Assembly (NCBI GenBank): GCA_041984585.1 | Contig: JBHIXX010000006.1 | Span: 25,719 to 89,718 of the forward strand | Direction: 5' to 3' | From: Pseudolysinimonas_A sp041984585 | Lineage (GTDB): Bacteria; Actinomycetota; Actinomycetes; Actinomycetales; Microbacteriaceae | Length of the DNA stretch: 64,000 bases | Part shown: positions 34,583 to 43,774 of the stretch, in pieces | Position numbering within the stretch: position 1 is the stretch's first letter | Layout: every line of letters starts with the position of its first letter | Notes under the pieces: generated by a model | What the model was told of the DNA's origin: nothing | What the model saw: the letters and a program-made list of their open reading frames with translations, nothing else | The model's database searches: none | Made by a program: the position numbers and the translations under genes

Positions 34583-34993
34583 GTGCTCAAGGGATTCAAG
34601 GAGTTCATCCTCCGCGGCAACGTCATCGACCTCGCGGTGGCCGTGGTCATCGGAGCCGCCTTCACCGGGATCGTGACCGGGCTCGTGCAGGGCGTCTTCA
34701 ACCCCGTGATCGCGCTGCTGTTCAACGCCGACTCGCTCGACGGCGCCGGCATCGTGCTGCGCGAGGCGCAGGGCGAGCAGGAGGCGATCGTCCTCTCCTG
34801 GGGTCAAGTGCTGTCGGCCGTCATCCAGTTCCTGCTGGTCGCGACGGTCGTCTACTTCGCGCTCGTGCTGCCGATGAACTGGTACAAGAAGCGCACCGAG
34901 AAGCCCGCCGAGGAGGAGGCGCCCGCCGCCCCCACCGAGACGGAGCTGCTCACCGAGATCCGCGACCTGCTGAAGGCGCAGCAGCGCTCGTAG
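34583..34993 (+). CDS. mscL: large-conductance mechanosensitive channel MscL
   Basis: 136-aa channel protein: amphipathic N-terminus LKGFKEFILRGNVIDLAVAV, first span to about residue 40, a periplasmic loop, second span near 80-98, and an acidic/basic C-terminal helix (LLTEIRDLLKAQ). Protects cells from hypo-osmotic shock by opening a large pore. GTG start with GGGAG upstream. Length is near the family norm. Confidence 0.96.
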   Translation: MLKGFKEFILRGNVIDLAVAVVIGAAFTGIVTGLVQGVFNPVIALLFNADSLDGAGIVLREAQGEQEAIVLSWGQVLSAVIQFLLVATVVYFALVLPMNWYKKRTEKPAEEEAPAAPTETELLTEIRDLLKAQQRS

Positions 34994-35044
34994 CCGACGC
35001 TCGGCGGCCGCCCAAGCGGAAGGCCGCCGAACCGGACGGGAGCG

Positions 35045-36067
35045 TCAGCCGAGCGCGCGGAGACGCGGCGCGAGGTCGCGCTCGAACAGCTCCAGGAACC
35101 GGCGCTGGTCGTGCCCGGGCGCGTGGAACACCAGGTGGTTCAGCCCCGCGTCGACGTACTGCGCCACCTCGGCGACCACGGCATCCGGATCGGAGCCGAC
35201 GATCCAACGCGACGCGATCTTCTCGATCGGCAGCGCGTCGGCGGCCCGCTCCATCTCCACCGGGTCGGTGATGTCGTGCTTCTGCTCCTTGCTGAGCGCC
35301 AGCGGCGCCCAGAACCGGGTGTTCTGCAGCGCGGCATCCGGATCGGTGTCGTAGGAGATCTTGATCTCGATCATCCGGTCGATGTCGTCGAACGAGCGCT
35401 CCGCCTTCGCGGCGCCCTCCTTCACCGCCGGGATGAGGTCGTCGGTGTAGAGGCTCATGCCCTTGCCCGAGGTGCAGATGAACCCGTCACCGGCACGTCC
35501 CGCGTAGCGGGCCACCATCGGGCCGCCGGCCGCGATGTAGACCGGGATCGGCGACTCCGGCCGGTCGTAGATCGACGCGTCGTGCGTGGAGTAGTACTCC
35601 CCCTCGAACGACACCTGCCCGTCCTCGGTCCAGAGGGCGCGCATCAGCCGCACCGCCTCGCGCAGCCGCGCGAACCGCTCCTTGAACTCGGGCCAGTCCT
35701 GCTCCCCCGCGCCGCGGAAGCCGGTCGCGATCTCGTTGAGCGCCTCGCCCGAGCCCACCCCGAGGAAGATCCGCCCCGGATACATCACGCCCATGCTCGC
35801 GAACGCCTGCGCCAGCACGGCCGGGTTGTAGCGGAACGTCGGCGTCATCACGCTCGTGCCGATCGAGATCGACGACGTGCGCTCGCCGACGGCGGCCATC
35901 CAGGTCAGGGAGAACGGCGCGTGCCCGCCCTCGTGCCGCCACGGCTGGAAGTGGTCGCTCACCGCGACGCTCTCCATCCCGTGCGCCTCCGCGGCGACCG
36001 CGATCTCCACCAGCTCCCTCGGGTCGAACTGCTCCGCGGACGCCTTGTAGCCGAGCTTGAGTGACAT
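35045..36067 (-). CDS. fgd: F420-dependent glucose-6-phosphate dehydrogenase
   Basis: 340-aa LLM protein that closely follows mycobacterial Fgd1: LKLGYKASAEQFDPRELVE at the N-terminus, SDHFQPWRHEGGHAPFSL near 37-54, TSVMTPTFRYNPAV near 71-84 and the C-terminal NHLVFHAPGHDQRRFLELF. It oxidises glucose-6-phosphate and reduces cofactor F420, feeding F420H2 to LLM oxidoreductases. ATG at 36067 has GGAGG 6 nt upstream. Its presence means the organism makes or uses F420. Confidence 0.95.
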   Translation of the reverse strand: MSLKLGYKASAEQFDPRELVEIAVAAEAHGMESVAVSDHFQPWRHEGGHAPFSLTWMAAVGERTSSISIGTSVMTPTFRYNPAVLAQAFASMGVMYPGRIFLGVGSGEALNEIATGFRGAGEQDWPEFKERFARLREAVRLMRALWTEDGQVSFEGEYYSTHDASIYDRPESPIPVYIAAGGPMVARYAGRAGDGFICTSGKGMSLYTDDLIPAVKEGAAKAERSFDDIDRMIEIKISYDTDPDAALQNTRFWAPLALSKEQKHDITDPVEMERAADALPIEKIASRWIVGSDPDAVVAEVAQYVDAGLNHLVFHAPGHDQRRFLELFERDLAPRLRALG

Positions 36068-36152
36068 CGGAACCTCCGCATCCGACGCTACCCGCCCCGT
36101 CGCAGGTGCGCCGGTCGGCGATCCGCCGGATCCGGGAGCGGAGGCGGCGCGC

Positions 36153-36404
36153 TCAGTAGTGGGGAGGCTTGTCGCCGCGCATCCGCTCGTCGTTCTCGCC
36201 GCGCGCGTGCCGCTCCGGCTCCGGCGCCGGGGCGGGATCGCTACCCGCGGGCGGCTCCGTCGTCACGCGACGTCGGCGACGCGGCGGCCGCTCCGGCGCG
36301 TCCGGCCGCTCGGCCGGGTCGGGATCCCCCGCATCGGGCTCCGCAGCGTCGGGCTCCGCCGCATCGGGCTCGGCCGACGGGAGCTCCGCGTCAGGCGTGC
36401 ACAC
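36153..36404 (-). CDS. small acidic Pro/Glu/Asp repeat protein, hypothetical
   Basis: Candidate 83-aa protein with GTG start 36404, overlapping the end of the helicase-like gene by 14 nt. It consists of an EPDAA repeat region (AEPDAAEPDAAEPDAGDPD), a basic patch PPRRRRRV and a charged C-terminus. No domain recognised. The overlap suggests translational coupling with the large gene. Low-complexity composition leaves room for a chance frame. Confidence 0.4.
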   Translation of the reverse strand: MCTPDAELPSAEPDAAEPDAAEPDAGDPDPAERPDAPERPPRRRRRVTTEPPAGSDPAPAPEPERHARGENDERMRGDKPPHY

Positions 36405-39400
36405 CGGCCGGCGCGGTCTCGTCCACCGCGATGCCCGCGAGCCGGGCGATCCGGTCGGCCACGGCATCCGGATCGGCGAACAGCTCGAACGCGTGCACGC
36501 GCGCGTAGTGCCAGCCGAGGCGGCGCAGCACCTCCGGACGCAGCCGCAGCGCCTCGCGCAACGGACGCCCCAGCAGCACCGTGTCGGTCTCGACCACGAC
36601 GCAGGTGCCGCCGTTCGCCGCCACCAGGCCGAGCTTGCCGCGATGACCGAGCGCGACCCGCAGCCCGCGCGCCTCCAGGCGTCCCGCCAGGTCGACGAGC
36701 ATCGGGTCGCCGTCGTCGGGCAGCGGGATGTCGGACCGCCGCGCCGCGACCTCGCCGAGCAGCTCGGCGAGCGCCACCGCCCCGTGCTTGAGCCGGCCGT
36801 CGTCGAGGTCGCTCGGGCGGAAGCAGGTGACGAGCGCGAGTCCGCGGCGTGCGCGGGTCATCGCCACCGCGAGCAGCCGCTCACCGCCCGCCCGGCCGAG
36901 TGGACCGAAATCGCTGAGCACCCGGCCGTGCGGGGTGCGGCCGAAGCCGACGGAGAAGATGACGCGGTCGCGGCTGTGCGCCACCGCGCGCCCGAGGGTG
37001 AGCACGTCGAACGGCTCGGGACGGTCGGAGAGCACGAACTCGGAGAGCTCCGGGCGGGTGGTCATCGCGGCGAGCACGCCGTGCCAGACGCGGGCCGCGT
37101 GCTTCTCGCTCGCGGTCACCACCATGAGCGACTCCTGCGGCCGCGCGGCGACGTGGTCGATGACCAGGTGCACCACGCGGTCGACCTCGGCATCCGTGCT
37201 CTCGACGCTGCCGGTGTCGCCGTCGGGCATCCCGGTGCCGTCCTCGACGTACTCGAGGGTCAGGCTGCCGTGCCCGAGGAACGACCCCGCCCAGGGCAGC
37301 GACTGGATGCGGCCGCCGTAGAACCGACGGTTGACCAGCTCGGCGAGGTCCTCGCCGCCCGCCCGGTAGGAGCGGGTGAGCGCGTAGCCGGTCAGCACCT
37401 CGCCGAGGCGGGCGAACGCCGACCGCGCGTGCCAGTCGTCGAGCACTCGCGGGTCGATCGCCGACTCGGCCTCCTCGTCGGCTGCGAGCACGCCGATGCG
37501 GAACGGGGCGGGGGTCTGGATGACCGGGTCGCCGAACGCGACCACCTGCGAGCCGCGGCGGATGGCGCCCGCGGCCTCCGCGATCGTCATCGCCCCGGCG
37601 TCGAGCAGCATCACCACGTCGAAGTGCATGTCGGGGCTCAGCCGCGGCACCTCGTAGGGCGAAGCCAGCCACACCGGCGCGATCGTGCGGGCCAGGTGCG
37701 GCGCACCGTCCTGCAGTGCTCGCGAGCCCGCGCGGTCGCGGCGCAGCATCACCTTGAGCGCACCCGCCTCCTCCGGCCAGTCGTCGAGCCCGATCCGCCA
37801 GTTCTCGGCCAGCCGGTGGGCCAGCGCCTGAGCGCTGCCGGCGCCGTGCGCCTCGTCGACCAGGCGGAAGTCGGCCTCCAGCCGGTCGAGCACCTCGGTC
37901 TTCGCGCCGAGCAGCGCGCGATCGGCGACGAGCAGCGAGTCGAGCACCGAGCGCCACCAGGCGAGCTCGAGCTCGGCGGGCACCTGCTCCTCGGCCACGT
38001 GCCGGGCGGCCAGGTCGGTGAGCAGGGCGTCGAGACGCAGGTCGCGCAGGCGGCCGGTGACGGTGCTGCGCTCCTGCAGGTTGGCGAGCACGTCCGACTC
38101 CTCGGCGAGCCCGGCGAGCATCGACGCGAGCTGACCCACCGGCAGCGACAGCAGCGACGTCTCGCGGGTGCGCCGACCGAGCGGACCGTCGAGTGCGGTC
38201 AGCCCCTGCGCCACCTGGTGCCACAGCGCCTGCACCTCGGAGATGCCGAGCGGCACCTGCGGCGACACCCCCGACGCGACGAACCGCTGCCAGAGGATGC
38301 GCTGCCGCTGGATCGCGGTGAGCGCGTCGTGCAGGTCGCCGACCCGCATGCCCGGACGCACGTACTCGCGCGCGAGCTTCTGCAGCCGGCGGCGGTTCGC
38401 GGGCGACATCTCCGGGCTGTCGCGCTTCGGGCCGGTGGCGAGGATCAGCTCCGACAGCGACCGGTCGAACACCTGCGGCGAGAACCGGTCGAGGGTGTCG
38501 CGGATGTCGGCCAGCAGCTTCAGGTAGATGCCCAGTTCGGCGACCGACTCGAACGGCCGCATCCGGGTCTCGCCGATCAGCTCCCGACCGCGCACCAGCA
38601 GCCGCGGCAGCTCCTCGTCGTGCAGTCGGCGCGCGGTCTGGTGCGCCTGCGCCGCCTCGTCGCCGCTGTCGAAGCTCGCGCCGTACCAGGGCGAGTCGGC
38701 CGGGCCGTAGCGGAACTCGCCGAGACGCGCGGCCTCCGAGATGACCGCCGCGACACCCGCCCGGTCGGTGGCGAGCCGCTCCACGGCGGCGCGGTCGAGC
38801 CGCGCCGTGGTCGCCGGCGGGTCGGGCAGCAGAGCCAGTCGCGACAGCTCGGTGACGCAGTCGAGCACCGAGACCCCGAGCACGTCGTCGGGGCGCACCA
38901 GCGCCTCGCGGTAGTCGAGCAGCACGCTGCGCAGCCGCACCAGCGCGTCGTCGACCTCGCCGAGCTCCGGCGGCTGCGCCTTCTCGTTGCGGGTGATCGC
39001 CCGGATCAGGTCGCGGCGCAGGGTCGCCGGCGAGACGGTGAGACCGGGCAGCCCGATGTCGCCGAACCGCCGGGCCACGTCGCGCAGGGCCGCGCGGCGC
39101 GGGCTGACGACCAGCGCGCGCTTGCCCTGGGCCACGAGCGCGCCGAGCGCGTTCACCGCGGTCTGCGCCGCCCCCGTGCCGGGCATCGTGCGCACAGTGA
39201 TGGAGTTGCCCGCGGCGACCTGCGCGATCACCAGCTCCTGCTCCGCGTCGGCGTCGAGCAGCAGCTGGTCGGTCGAGGGGTCGCGGCGGTCGGGGTCGAT
39301 CGGCTGCACGGCCGTGAAGCCCTGCTCGAGCGCCCAGCGGGCGGTGTCGTCGCCGGCGACCGCGTCGAGCACCGGATGCCGCAGGTCGCCCGCGTCGGTC

Positions 39401-40092
39401 ACCATGTCGGGGGCCACCTCGGCGAAGGTCGAGACCAGCAGCCGGGGCTGCACCCGGAACCCGCCCACGTGCGCCGTGAGGTCGCGCAGCCGGTCGATGA
39501 CGGCGTTCGGTTTGAACGAGCCGGCGTCGTGGGCGAGGGCGACGAACGCCTCGGGGTCGAGCGAGATGCCGTAGCGCCGCTCCATGTGGTCGGCGAGCGC
39601 CGGGTTGAGCACCGGCTCGCCGGTGAGACGCAGCTCCGCGTCGTCGCCGTAGCGGCGCAGGCGCAGCGGACGCAGCAGGATCGGGGCGCGGAAATCCTCG
39701 CCGCCCTGCTCCCACTCGGCCACGCCGATGGCGAGGCGCACCGCGTCGATGCCGCGGGTCGCGGCCAGGTCCATGCCGACGGAGATGACGCGGTCGGCCG
39801 CGAGCCGCGCGGCGCGCAGGGCCATCTCGTCGCGGATGAGGTGCGAGAGCAGCGTGGGGGCGCCGGTCACGAAGCGGGCGAGACCGCCGGGGTGGGTGGT
39901 CGAGAGCTCGATCCGGGTCGTCGGGTCGTCGCCGGCGTGCAGCAGCGGCGACCGCCCGCCGACGCGCTCGATCTCGCGGCGCCAGGTGGCGCGCACCGGC
40001 TCCGCCGCGTCGAGCGACGCCTCGGCGGGCGCCGGATCGTCGACCGGCTGCGGGCCCGTCATCCGGGCATGCGGCTGCCCCGCCTCGTCCAT
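36391..40092 (-). CDS. large helicase-like (SF1/DNA2-UPF1 type) protein with degenerate ATPase motifs
   Basis: About 1233 aa. The N-terminal 230 residues resemble DUF4011-like regions; a central helicase core follows. Walker A reads TMPGTGAAQT (Lys replaced by Ala) and Walker B LLDAGAM (the DEA of the family is DAG). Later elements are better kept: RSYRAGGEDL and AMTRARRGLALVTCF, plus a C-terminal endonuclease-like fold (VVVETDTVLLGRPL). An active ATPase is doubtful. I take the ATG at 40092; a GTG at 40128 is possible. Divergent from the coiled-coil gene at 40213. Role unknown; a nucleic-acid binding role is inferred from the fold. Confidence 0.8.
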   Translation of the reverse strand: MDEAGQPHARMTGPQPVDDPAPAEASLDAAEPVRATWRREIERVGGRSPLLHAGDDPTTRIELSTTHPGGLARFVTGAPTLLSHLIRDEMALRAARLAADRVISVGMDLAATRGIDAVRLAIGVAEWEQGGEDFRAPILLRPLRLRRYGDDAELRLTGEPVLNPALADHMERRYGISLDPEAFVALAHDAGSFKPNAVIDRLRDLTAHVGGFRVQPRLLVSTFAEVAPDMVTDAGDLRHPVLDAVAGDDTARWALEQGFTAVQPIDPDRRDPSTDQLLLDADAEQELVIAQVAAGNSITVRTMPGTGAAQTAVNALGALVAQGKRALVVSPRRAALRDVARRFGDIGLPGLTVSPATLRRDLIRAITRNEKAQPPELGEVDDALVRLRSVLLDYREALVRPDDVLGVSVLDCVTELSRLALLPDPPATTARLDRAAVERLATDRAGVAAVISEAARLGEFRYGPADSPWYGASFDSGDEAAQAHQTARRLHDEELPRLLVRGRELIGETRMRPFESVAELGIYLKLLADIRDTLDRFSPQVFDRSLSELILATGPKRDSPEMSPANRRRLQKLAREYVRPGMRVGDLHDALTAIQRQRILWQRFVASGVSPQVPLGISEVQALWHQVAQGLTALDGPLGRRTRETSLLSLPVGQLASMLAGLAEESDVLANLQERSTVTGRLRDLRLDALLTDLAARHVAEEQVPAELELAWWRSVLDSLLVADRALLGAKTEVLDRLEADFRLVDEAHGAGSAQALAHRLAENWRIGLDDWPEEAGALKVMLRRDRAGSRALQDGAPHLARTIAPVWLASPYEVPRLSPDMHFDVVMLLDAGAMTIAEAAGAIRRGSQVVAFGDPVIQTPAPFRIGVLAADEEAESAIDPRVLDDWHARSAFARLGEVLTGYALTRSYRAGGEDLAELVNRRFYGGRIQSLPWAGSFLGHGSLTLEYVEDGTGMPDGDTGSVESTDAEVDRVVHLVIDHVAARPQESLMVVTASEKHAARVWHGVLAAMTTRPELSEFVLSDRPEPFDVLTLGRAVAHSRDRVIFSVGFGRTPHGRVLSDFGPLGRAGGERLLAVAMTRARRGLALVTCFRPSDLDDGRLKHGAVALAELLGEVAARRSDIPLPDDGDPMLVDLAGRLEARGLRVALGHRGKLGLVAANGGTCVVVETDTVLLGRPLREALRLRPEVLRRLGWHYARVHAFELFADPDAVADRIARLAGIAVDETAPAGVHA

Positions 40093-40212
40093 GTCGAGGT
40101 CGTCATCCCGCCGGTCGGCATGCCACACACCGTCACGATAGGGGTCGCGCGCCCCGAATCCGGGGAGCGCGAACGGCGGTTCCGCACCCCCGTGATCGCT
40201 ACGATTCCAGGC

Positions 40213-41460
40213 ATGGCGGGCGATGTCGGCACCCTGATCGGGGTGGCGGTCGGCACCGTCACCACCGCGTTCGTCGCGCTGACCGTCGTCGGCCTTGTTC
40301 TGCTCGTCCGGCGCGCCCGACGTCGCGGGCCGTCGTCGCGGCGCACCCGGGCGGGAGCCGCCCTCGTGCGCGCCGACGACGCCGTGCGCGACGGCGCCGA
40401 CGACCTCGCCTTCGCGGTCGCCCAGTTCGGGCCGGATGCCACTCGCGACCTCGCCGACGCGCTCGATGCCGCGCGCCGCGACCTGACGTCGGCGTTCCGA
40501 CTGCAGGCGCGGCTCGACGCCGGCGATCTCGGAGACGACCACCGGGCGAAGGACGCAGAGAAGCGCATCCGGGTGCTCGCCGACCGCGCGCGCACCGGCC
40601 TCGCCGCCGAGGCCGCGCGGTTCGAGGCGATGCGCCGGGCCGAGGTCGAGGCGCCGGAGACCATCCGCCGGCTCCGCGCGGCGCGCGCCGATGCCGTCGC
40701 GCGCGCCGGGGAGGCCCGCGAGTCGGTCGCCGATCTCGAGCAGCGGGTCGTGGGCGGACTCGTCGCGCCGGTGGCCGACAACCCGCGCGCCGCACTCGCG
40801 CTCCTCGACGAGGCCGAGGGACTGCTGGAGACGGCGGATAACGCGGCGACGCGCGCGGCCGTCACCGCGGTGGGACAGACGCTGCACGACGTCGAGGCGC
40901 GGCTGGCGCAGGCGGCCGGACTGCTCGACGCGGTGGACCGGCGCCGAGCCGAGATCGAGGACGCGCGGGCCGGCGTCGAGGCGCTCCGCGCGGAGCAGCG
41001 CGACGCCCTGGCCGCCGCGCGCGAGCTGCGCGACGACCCGCCCGACCCCGATTCGGGCGCGGCGATCAACGACGCGGTGGCCGCGCTCGAGGACGCCCTC
41101 TCCGCGACCGCCGGCCGGGGTCCGCGCGATCCGGTCGCCGACCTCGACCGCCTCGTCGACGCGGCCGACGACCTCGACGTCGCCCTCGCCGCCGCGCGCA
41201 ACCAGCGCCGTCGGCTCGACGGGGCCCGCGAGGCGCTCGCCGGCGCGCTGGTGTCGGCCCGGGCACAACTCGGCGCCGCGTCGGAGCTGATCCGCACCCG
41301 CGGCGGGGGCGCGGGTGCGCGGGCGCGCCTCGAGGAGGGGCGGCGGGAGCTGCTGCTCGCCGAGAACGAGGCGGACCCGGTGGCGGCGCTCGACGCGGCG
41401 CGGCGCGCGCAGACCCACGCCCGGGACGCCGACGCGCTCGCCCGCTACCGCGGCGCCTGA
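40213..41460 (+). CDS. membrane-anchored coiled-coil protein
   Basis: 415-aa protein with one N-terminal membrane span (GTLIGVAVGTVTTAFVALTV then VLLVRRARRRG) and thereafter long Ala/Arg/Asp/Glu-rich helices that suggest coiled coils. No enzymatic motif. Start ATG at 40213. The frame continues open far upstream but that upstream part lies antisense to the helicase-like gene and is not coding. The divergent gap 40093-40212 should contain promoters for both. Function unknown; a structural or envelope role is possible. Confidence 0.85.
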   Translation: MAGDVGTLIGVAVGTVTTAFVALTVVGLVLLVRRARRRGPSSRRTRAGAALVRADDAVRDGADDLAFAVAQFGPDATRDLADALDAARRDLTSAFRLQARLDAGDLGDDHRAKDAEKRIRVLADRARTGLAAEAARFEAMRRAEVEAPETIRRLRAARADAVARAGEARESVADLEQRVVGGLVAPVADNPRAALALLDEAEGLLETADNAATRAAVTAVGQTLHDVEARLAQAAGLLDAVDRRRAEIEDARAGVEALRAEQRDALAAARELRDDPPDPDSGAAINDAVAALEDALSATAGRGPRDPVADLDRLVDAADDLDVALAAARNQRRRLDGAREALAGALVSARAQLGAASELIRTRGGGAGARARLEEGRRELLLAENEADPVAALDAARRAQTHARDADALARYRGA

Positions 41461-41530
41461 GCCGGCCCGGCATCCGGGCGGCGGCCTCGTGGCCACCCCG
41501 GGGTCCGCGTCGGGCGGGACCTCGGTCCCG

Positions 41531-41550
41531 CAGTGGCTCCTCGGCCACTG
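41531..41550. terminator. hairpin between coiled-coil gene and VIT-family gene
   Basis: CAGTGGC (41531-41537) and GCCACTG (41544-41550) form a 7-bp stem with a 6-nt loop, 70 nt past the upstream stop and 14 nt before the next start. It could end the upstream message. Confidence 0.35.
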
Positions 41551-41564
41551 TTAGCGTCACGGCC

Positions 41565-42269
41565 ATGACGCACGTGGATGAACCGCACGTCGGAGGCATC
41601 TCCGCCCGCCTCAACTGGTTGCGTGCCGGCGTGCTCGGCGCCAACGACGGCATCGTGTCGGTGGCCGCCATCGCCGTCGGCGTGGCCGCCGCGACGCCCC
41701 AGATCGGCCCCATCCTCGCGGCCGGGTCGGCGGCGCTGCTCGGCGGCGCGATCTCGATGGCGCTCGGCGAGTACGTGTCGGTGAGCAGCCAGAGCGACAG
41801 CGAGAAGGCGCTCATCGCGAAGGAGACCCGGGAACTCGACGAGATGCCCGAGGAGGAGCTCGCCGAGCTGGCCGAGCTGTACCGGGCGAAGGGATTGAGC
41901 GAGGCGACCGCGCGCACCGTGGCCGAGGAGCTCACCGCCCACGACGCGCTCGCCGCGCACCTTGAGGTGGAGCTGAAGATCGACCAGGACGACCTGGTGA
42001 GCCCGTGGCAGGCGGCCGGGGCCTCGTTCCTCGCCTTCCTCGTCGGCGGGATCCTGCCGTTCGCGACGATCCTCACCCCCGAGGCCGTTCGCCTTCCGCT
42101 GACGTTCGCCGTCGTGCTGGTCGCCCTCGGTGTCACCGGCGCACTCGGCGCCCGGCTCGGCGGTGCGCGGGTGCTGCGCGGGACCCTCCGCGTCGTCCTC
42201 GGCGGCGCGATCGCCCTCGTCGTCACTTTCGCGCTCGGCGCCCTGCTCGGCACCGCCGGCATCGGCTGA
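41565..42269 (+). CDS. VIT1/CCC1-family transporter
   Basis: 234-aa membrane protein of the VIT1/CCC1 family that carries iron or manganese. The signature LRAGVLGANDGIVSVAAI near residues 19-36 and GGAISMALGEYVSVSSQ near 60-76 are the conserved first-span motifs. A cytoplasmic, acidic loop (residues 83-135) with LDEMPEEELAELAELYRAKG is the metal-binding region, followed by three spans. It precedes the ferric-reductase gene by 98 nt, which makes an iron role attractive. Confidence 0.92.
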   Translation: MTHVDEPHVGGISARLNWLRAGVLGANDGIVSVAAIAVGVAAATPQIGPILAAGSAALLGGAISMALGEYVSVSSQSDSEKALIAKETRELDEMPEEELAELAELYRAKGLSEATARTVAEELTAHDALAAHLEVELKIDQDDLVSPWQAAGASFLAFLVGGILPFATILTPEAVRLPLTFAVVLVALGVTGALGARLGGARVLRGTLRVVLGGAIALVVTFALGALLGTAGIG

Positions 42270-42367
42270 TCGGGGTTCGCGCCGGACTCCTGGCCGGCGC
42301 ATGGATTCCTCCAAGGTGGCGGCCGGACCCTCGACTCGAGTCTCCCCTCGAGTGGAAGGACCCCGAC

Positions 42368-43774
42368 GTGACCGCCACCGCGATCCCCGCCCCGACGGCC
42401 CCCGCCGCGCCCGATGTCCCCGCCTCCCGTCGCCGCCGGACGGCCGCCCGCCGACGTCGCGCCGACGGACTGCTGGCGCTCGCCTGGGCGTCCGCGGCCG
42501 TCGCGCTCGGCCTGTACCTGGCAGCCGGCGCCGTCGACCTGTCGACACCGGGCGCCGTGCTCACCGCCCTCGGCATCGGGACCGGGCTGGTCGGCACCGA
42601 CCTCGTGCTGGTGATGCTCGTGCTCGCGGCCCGCATCCCGGCCGTCGACCGGATCATCGGCCACGACCAGGCGATGGCGGCGCACAAGCGGATCGGCAAG
42701 CCGGCGTTCTACCTCCTCCTCGCCCACGGGGTGCTGCTCACCCTCGGCTACGCCGTCGCCGACGGCATCGACGTCGTCGCCGAGACCGCCGCGCTGCTCA
42801 CCGTGCCCGACCTGGCGCTCGCCTACGTCGCGCTCGGCCTGTTCACGGCGGTGGTCGTCTCGTCGCTCGTCGCCGTCCGCCGACGGATGGCGTACGAGGT
42901 GTGGCACGTCATCCATCTGCTGTCCTATGCCGCCGTGCTCACCGCGCTGCCGCACCAGCTCTCGCAGGGCGGGCTGCTCGCCGAGGGCACCGCGCAGCGC
43001 GTGTACTGGATCGGGCTCTACGTCGTCGCGCTCGGCTCGATCGTGGTGTTCCGGATGCTGCGCCCGCTCGCGCAGTCCGCCCGCCACGCCATCCGGGTCG
43101 CCGAGGTCGAGCGCATCGCGCCGGACGCCGTCTCGATCCACCTGACCGGCCGCGGTCTGCGCCGGCTCGGGGCGCGCGGCGGGCAGTTCTTCTCCTGGCG
43201 CTTCTGGGCGGCCGGAGCGTGGTGGCACGCGCATCCGCTCTCGCTCTCGGCCGTGCCCGACGACCGGCACGCGCGGATCACCGTCCGGGCGCTCGGTCGG
43301 GGCAGCGCGGGCCTCGCCGAGCTGCCTGAGGGGACACCGGTGACCTTCTCCGGGCCGTTCGGACTGTTCACCGACCTCACCCGTCGCCACGACCGCGTGG
43401 CGATCGCGGCGGCCGGGATCGGCGTCACCCCGGTGCGCGCGCTGGTCGAGGAGCTCGGCGCCGCCGAGACGACGGTGCTGGTGCGGGCGGGCAGCGTCGA
43501 CGAGCTCTACCTCTGGGACGAGCTGGCTGCCTGGGGCGCGACCCGCGGCGTCGCCGTCTACCGTTCGGTCGGGCCGCGCGCGTCCGGACCCGAGGGCTGG
43601 CTGTCGGCCGACGACGCCGCGCGCGGGGTGCGGATGGAATCGGTCTTCCCCCGGCTCGTCGGCAGCGACCTCTACCTGTGCGGGCCCGACGGGTGGGCCG
43701 ACGCCGTGGAGGCCCGAGCGCGCGGCCTGGGCGTGCCGGCCGACGACATCCACCGCGAGAGGTTCGACTGGTGA
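42368..43774 (+). CDS. ferric reductase-like transmembrane oxidoreductase
   Basis: 468-aa flavocytochrome-like protein. The N-terminal half has about six spans with candidate haem histidines (HKRIGKPAFYLLLAHG and VWHVIHLLSY). The C-terminal half is a ferredoxin-NADP-reductase-type module: FAD site HPLSLSAVPDD near 291-301, NAD(P) site AAAGIGVTPVRAL near 340-352 and CGPDGW near 437. It passes electrons across the membrane. GTG at 42368 has AAGGA upstream; the stop overlaps the next GTG (GTGA). Partner genes are an FMN-binding protein and ApbE. Confidence 0.9.
   Translation: MTATAIPAPTAPAAPDVPASRRRRTAARRRRADGLLALAWASAAVALGLYLAAGAVDLSTPGAVLTALGIGTGLVGTDLVLVMLVLAARIPAVDRIIGHDQAMAAHKRIGKPAFYLLLAHGVLLTLGYAVADGIDVVAETAALLTVPDLALAYVALGLFTAVVVSSLVAVRRRMAYEVWHVIHLLSYAAVLTALPHQLSQGGLLAEGTAQRVYWIGLYVVALGSIVVFRMLRPLAQSARHAIRVAEVERIAPDAVSIHLTGRGLRRLGARGGQFFSWRFWAAGAWWHAHPLSLSAVPDDRHARITVRALGRGSAGLAELPEGTPVTFSGPFGLFTDLTRRHDRVAIAAAGIGVTPVRALVEELGAAETTVLVRAGSVDELYLWDELAAWGATRGVAVYRSVGPRASGPEGWLSADDAARGVRMESVFPRLVGSDLYLCGPDGWADAVEARARGLGVPADDIHRERFDW

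Noticed and set aside
36169..41460. A single rightward open frame of about 1760 codons
   Set aside because: Only its last 415 codons (from ATG 40213) look like protein with sensible codon use. The rest runs antisense to the helicase-like gene and is Arg/His-rich shadow sequence.
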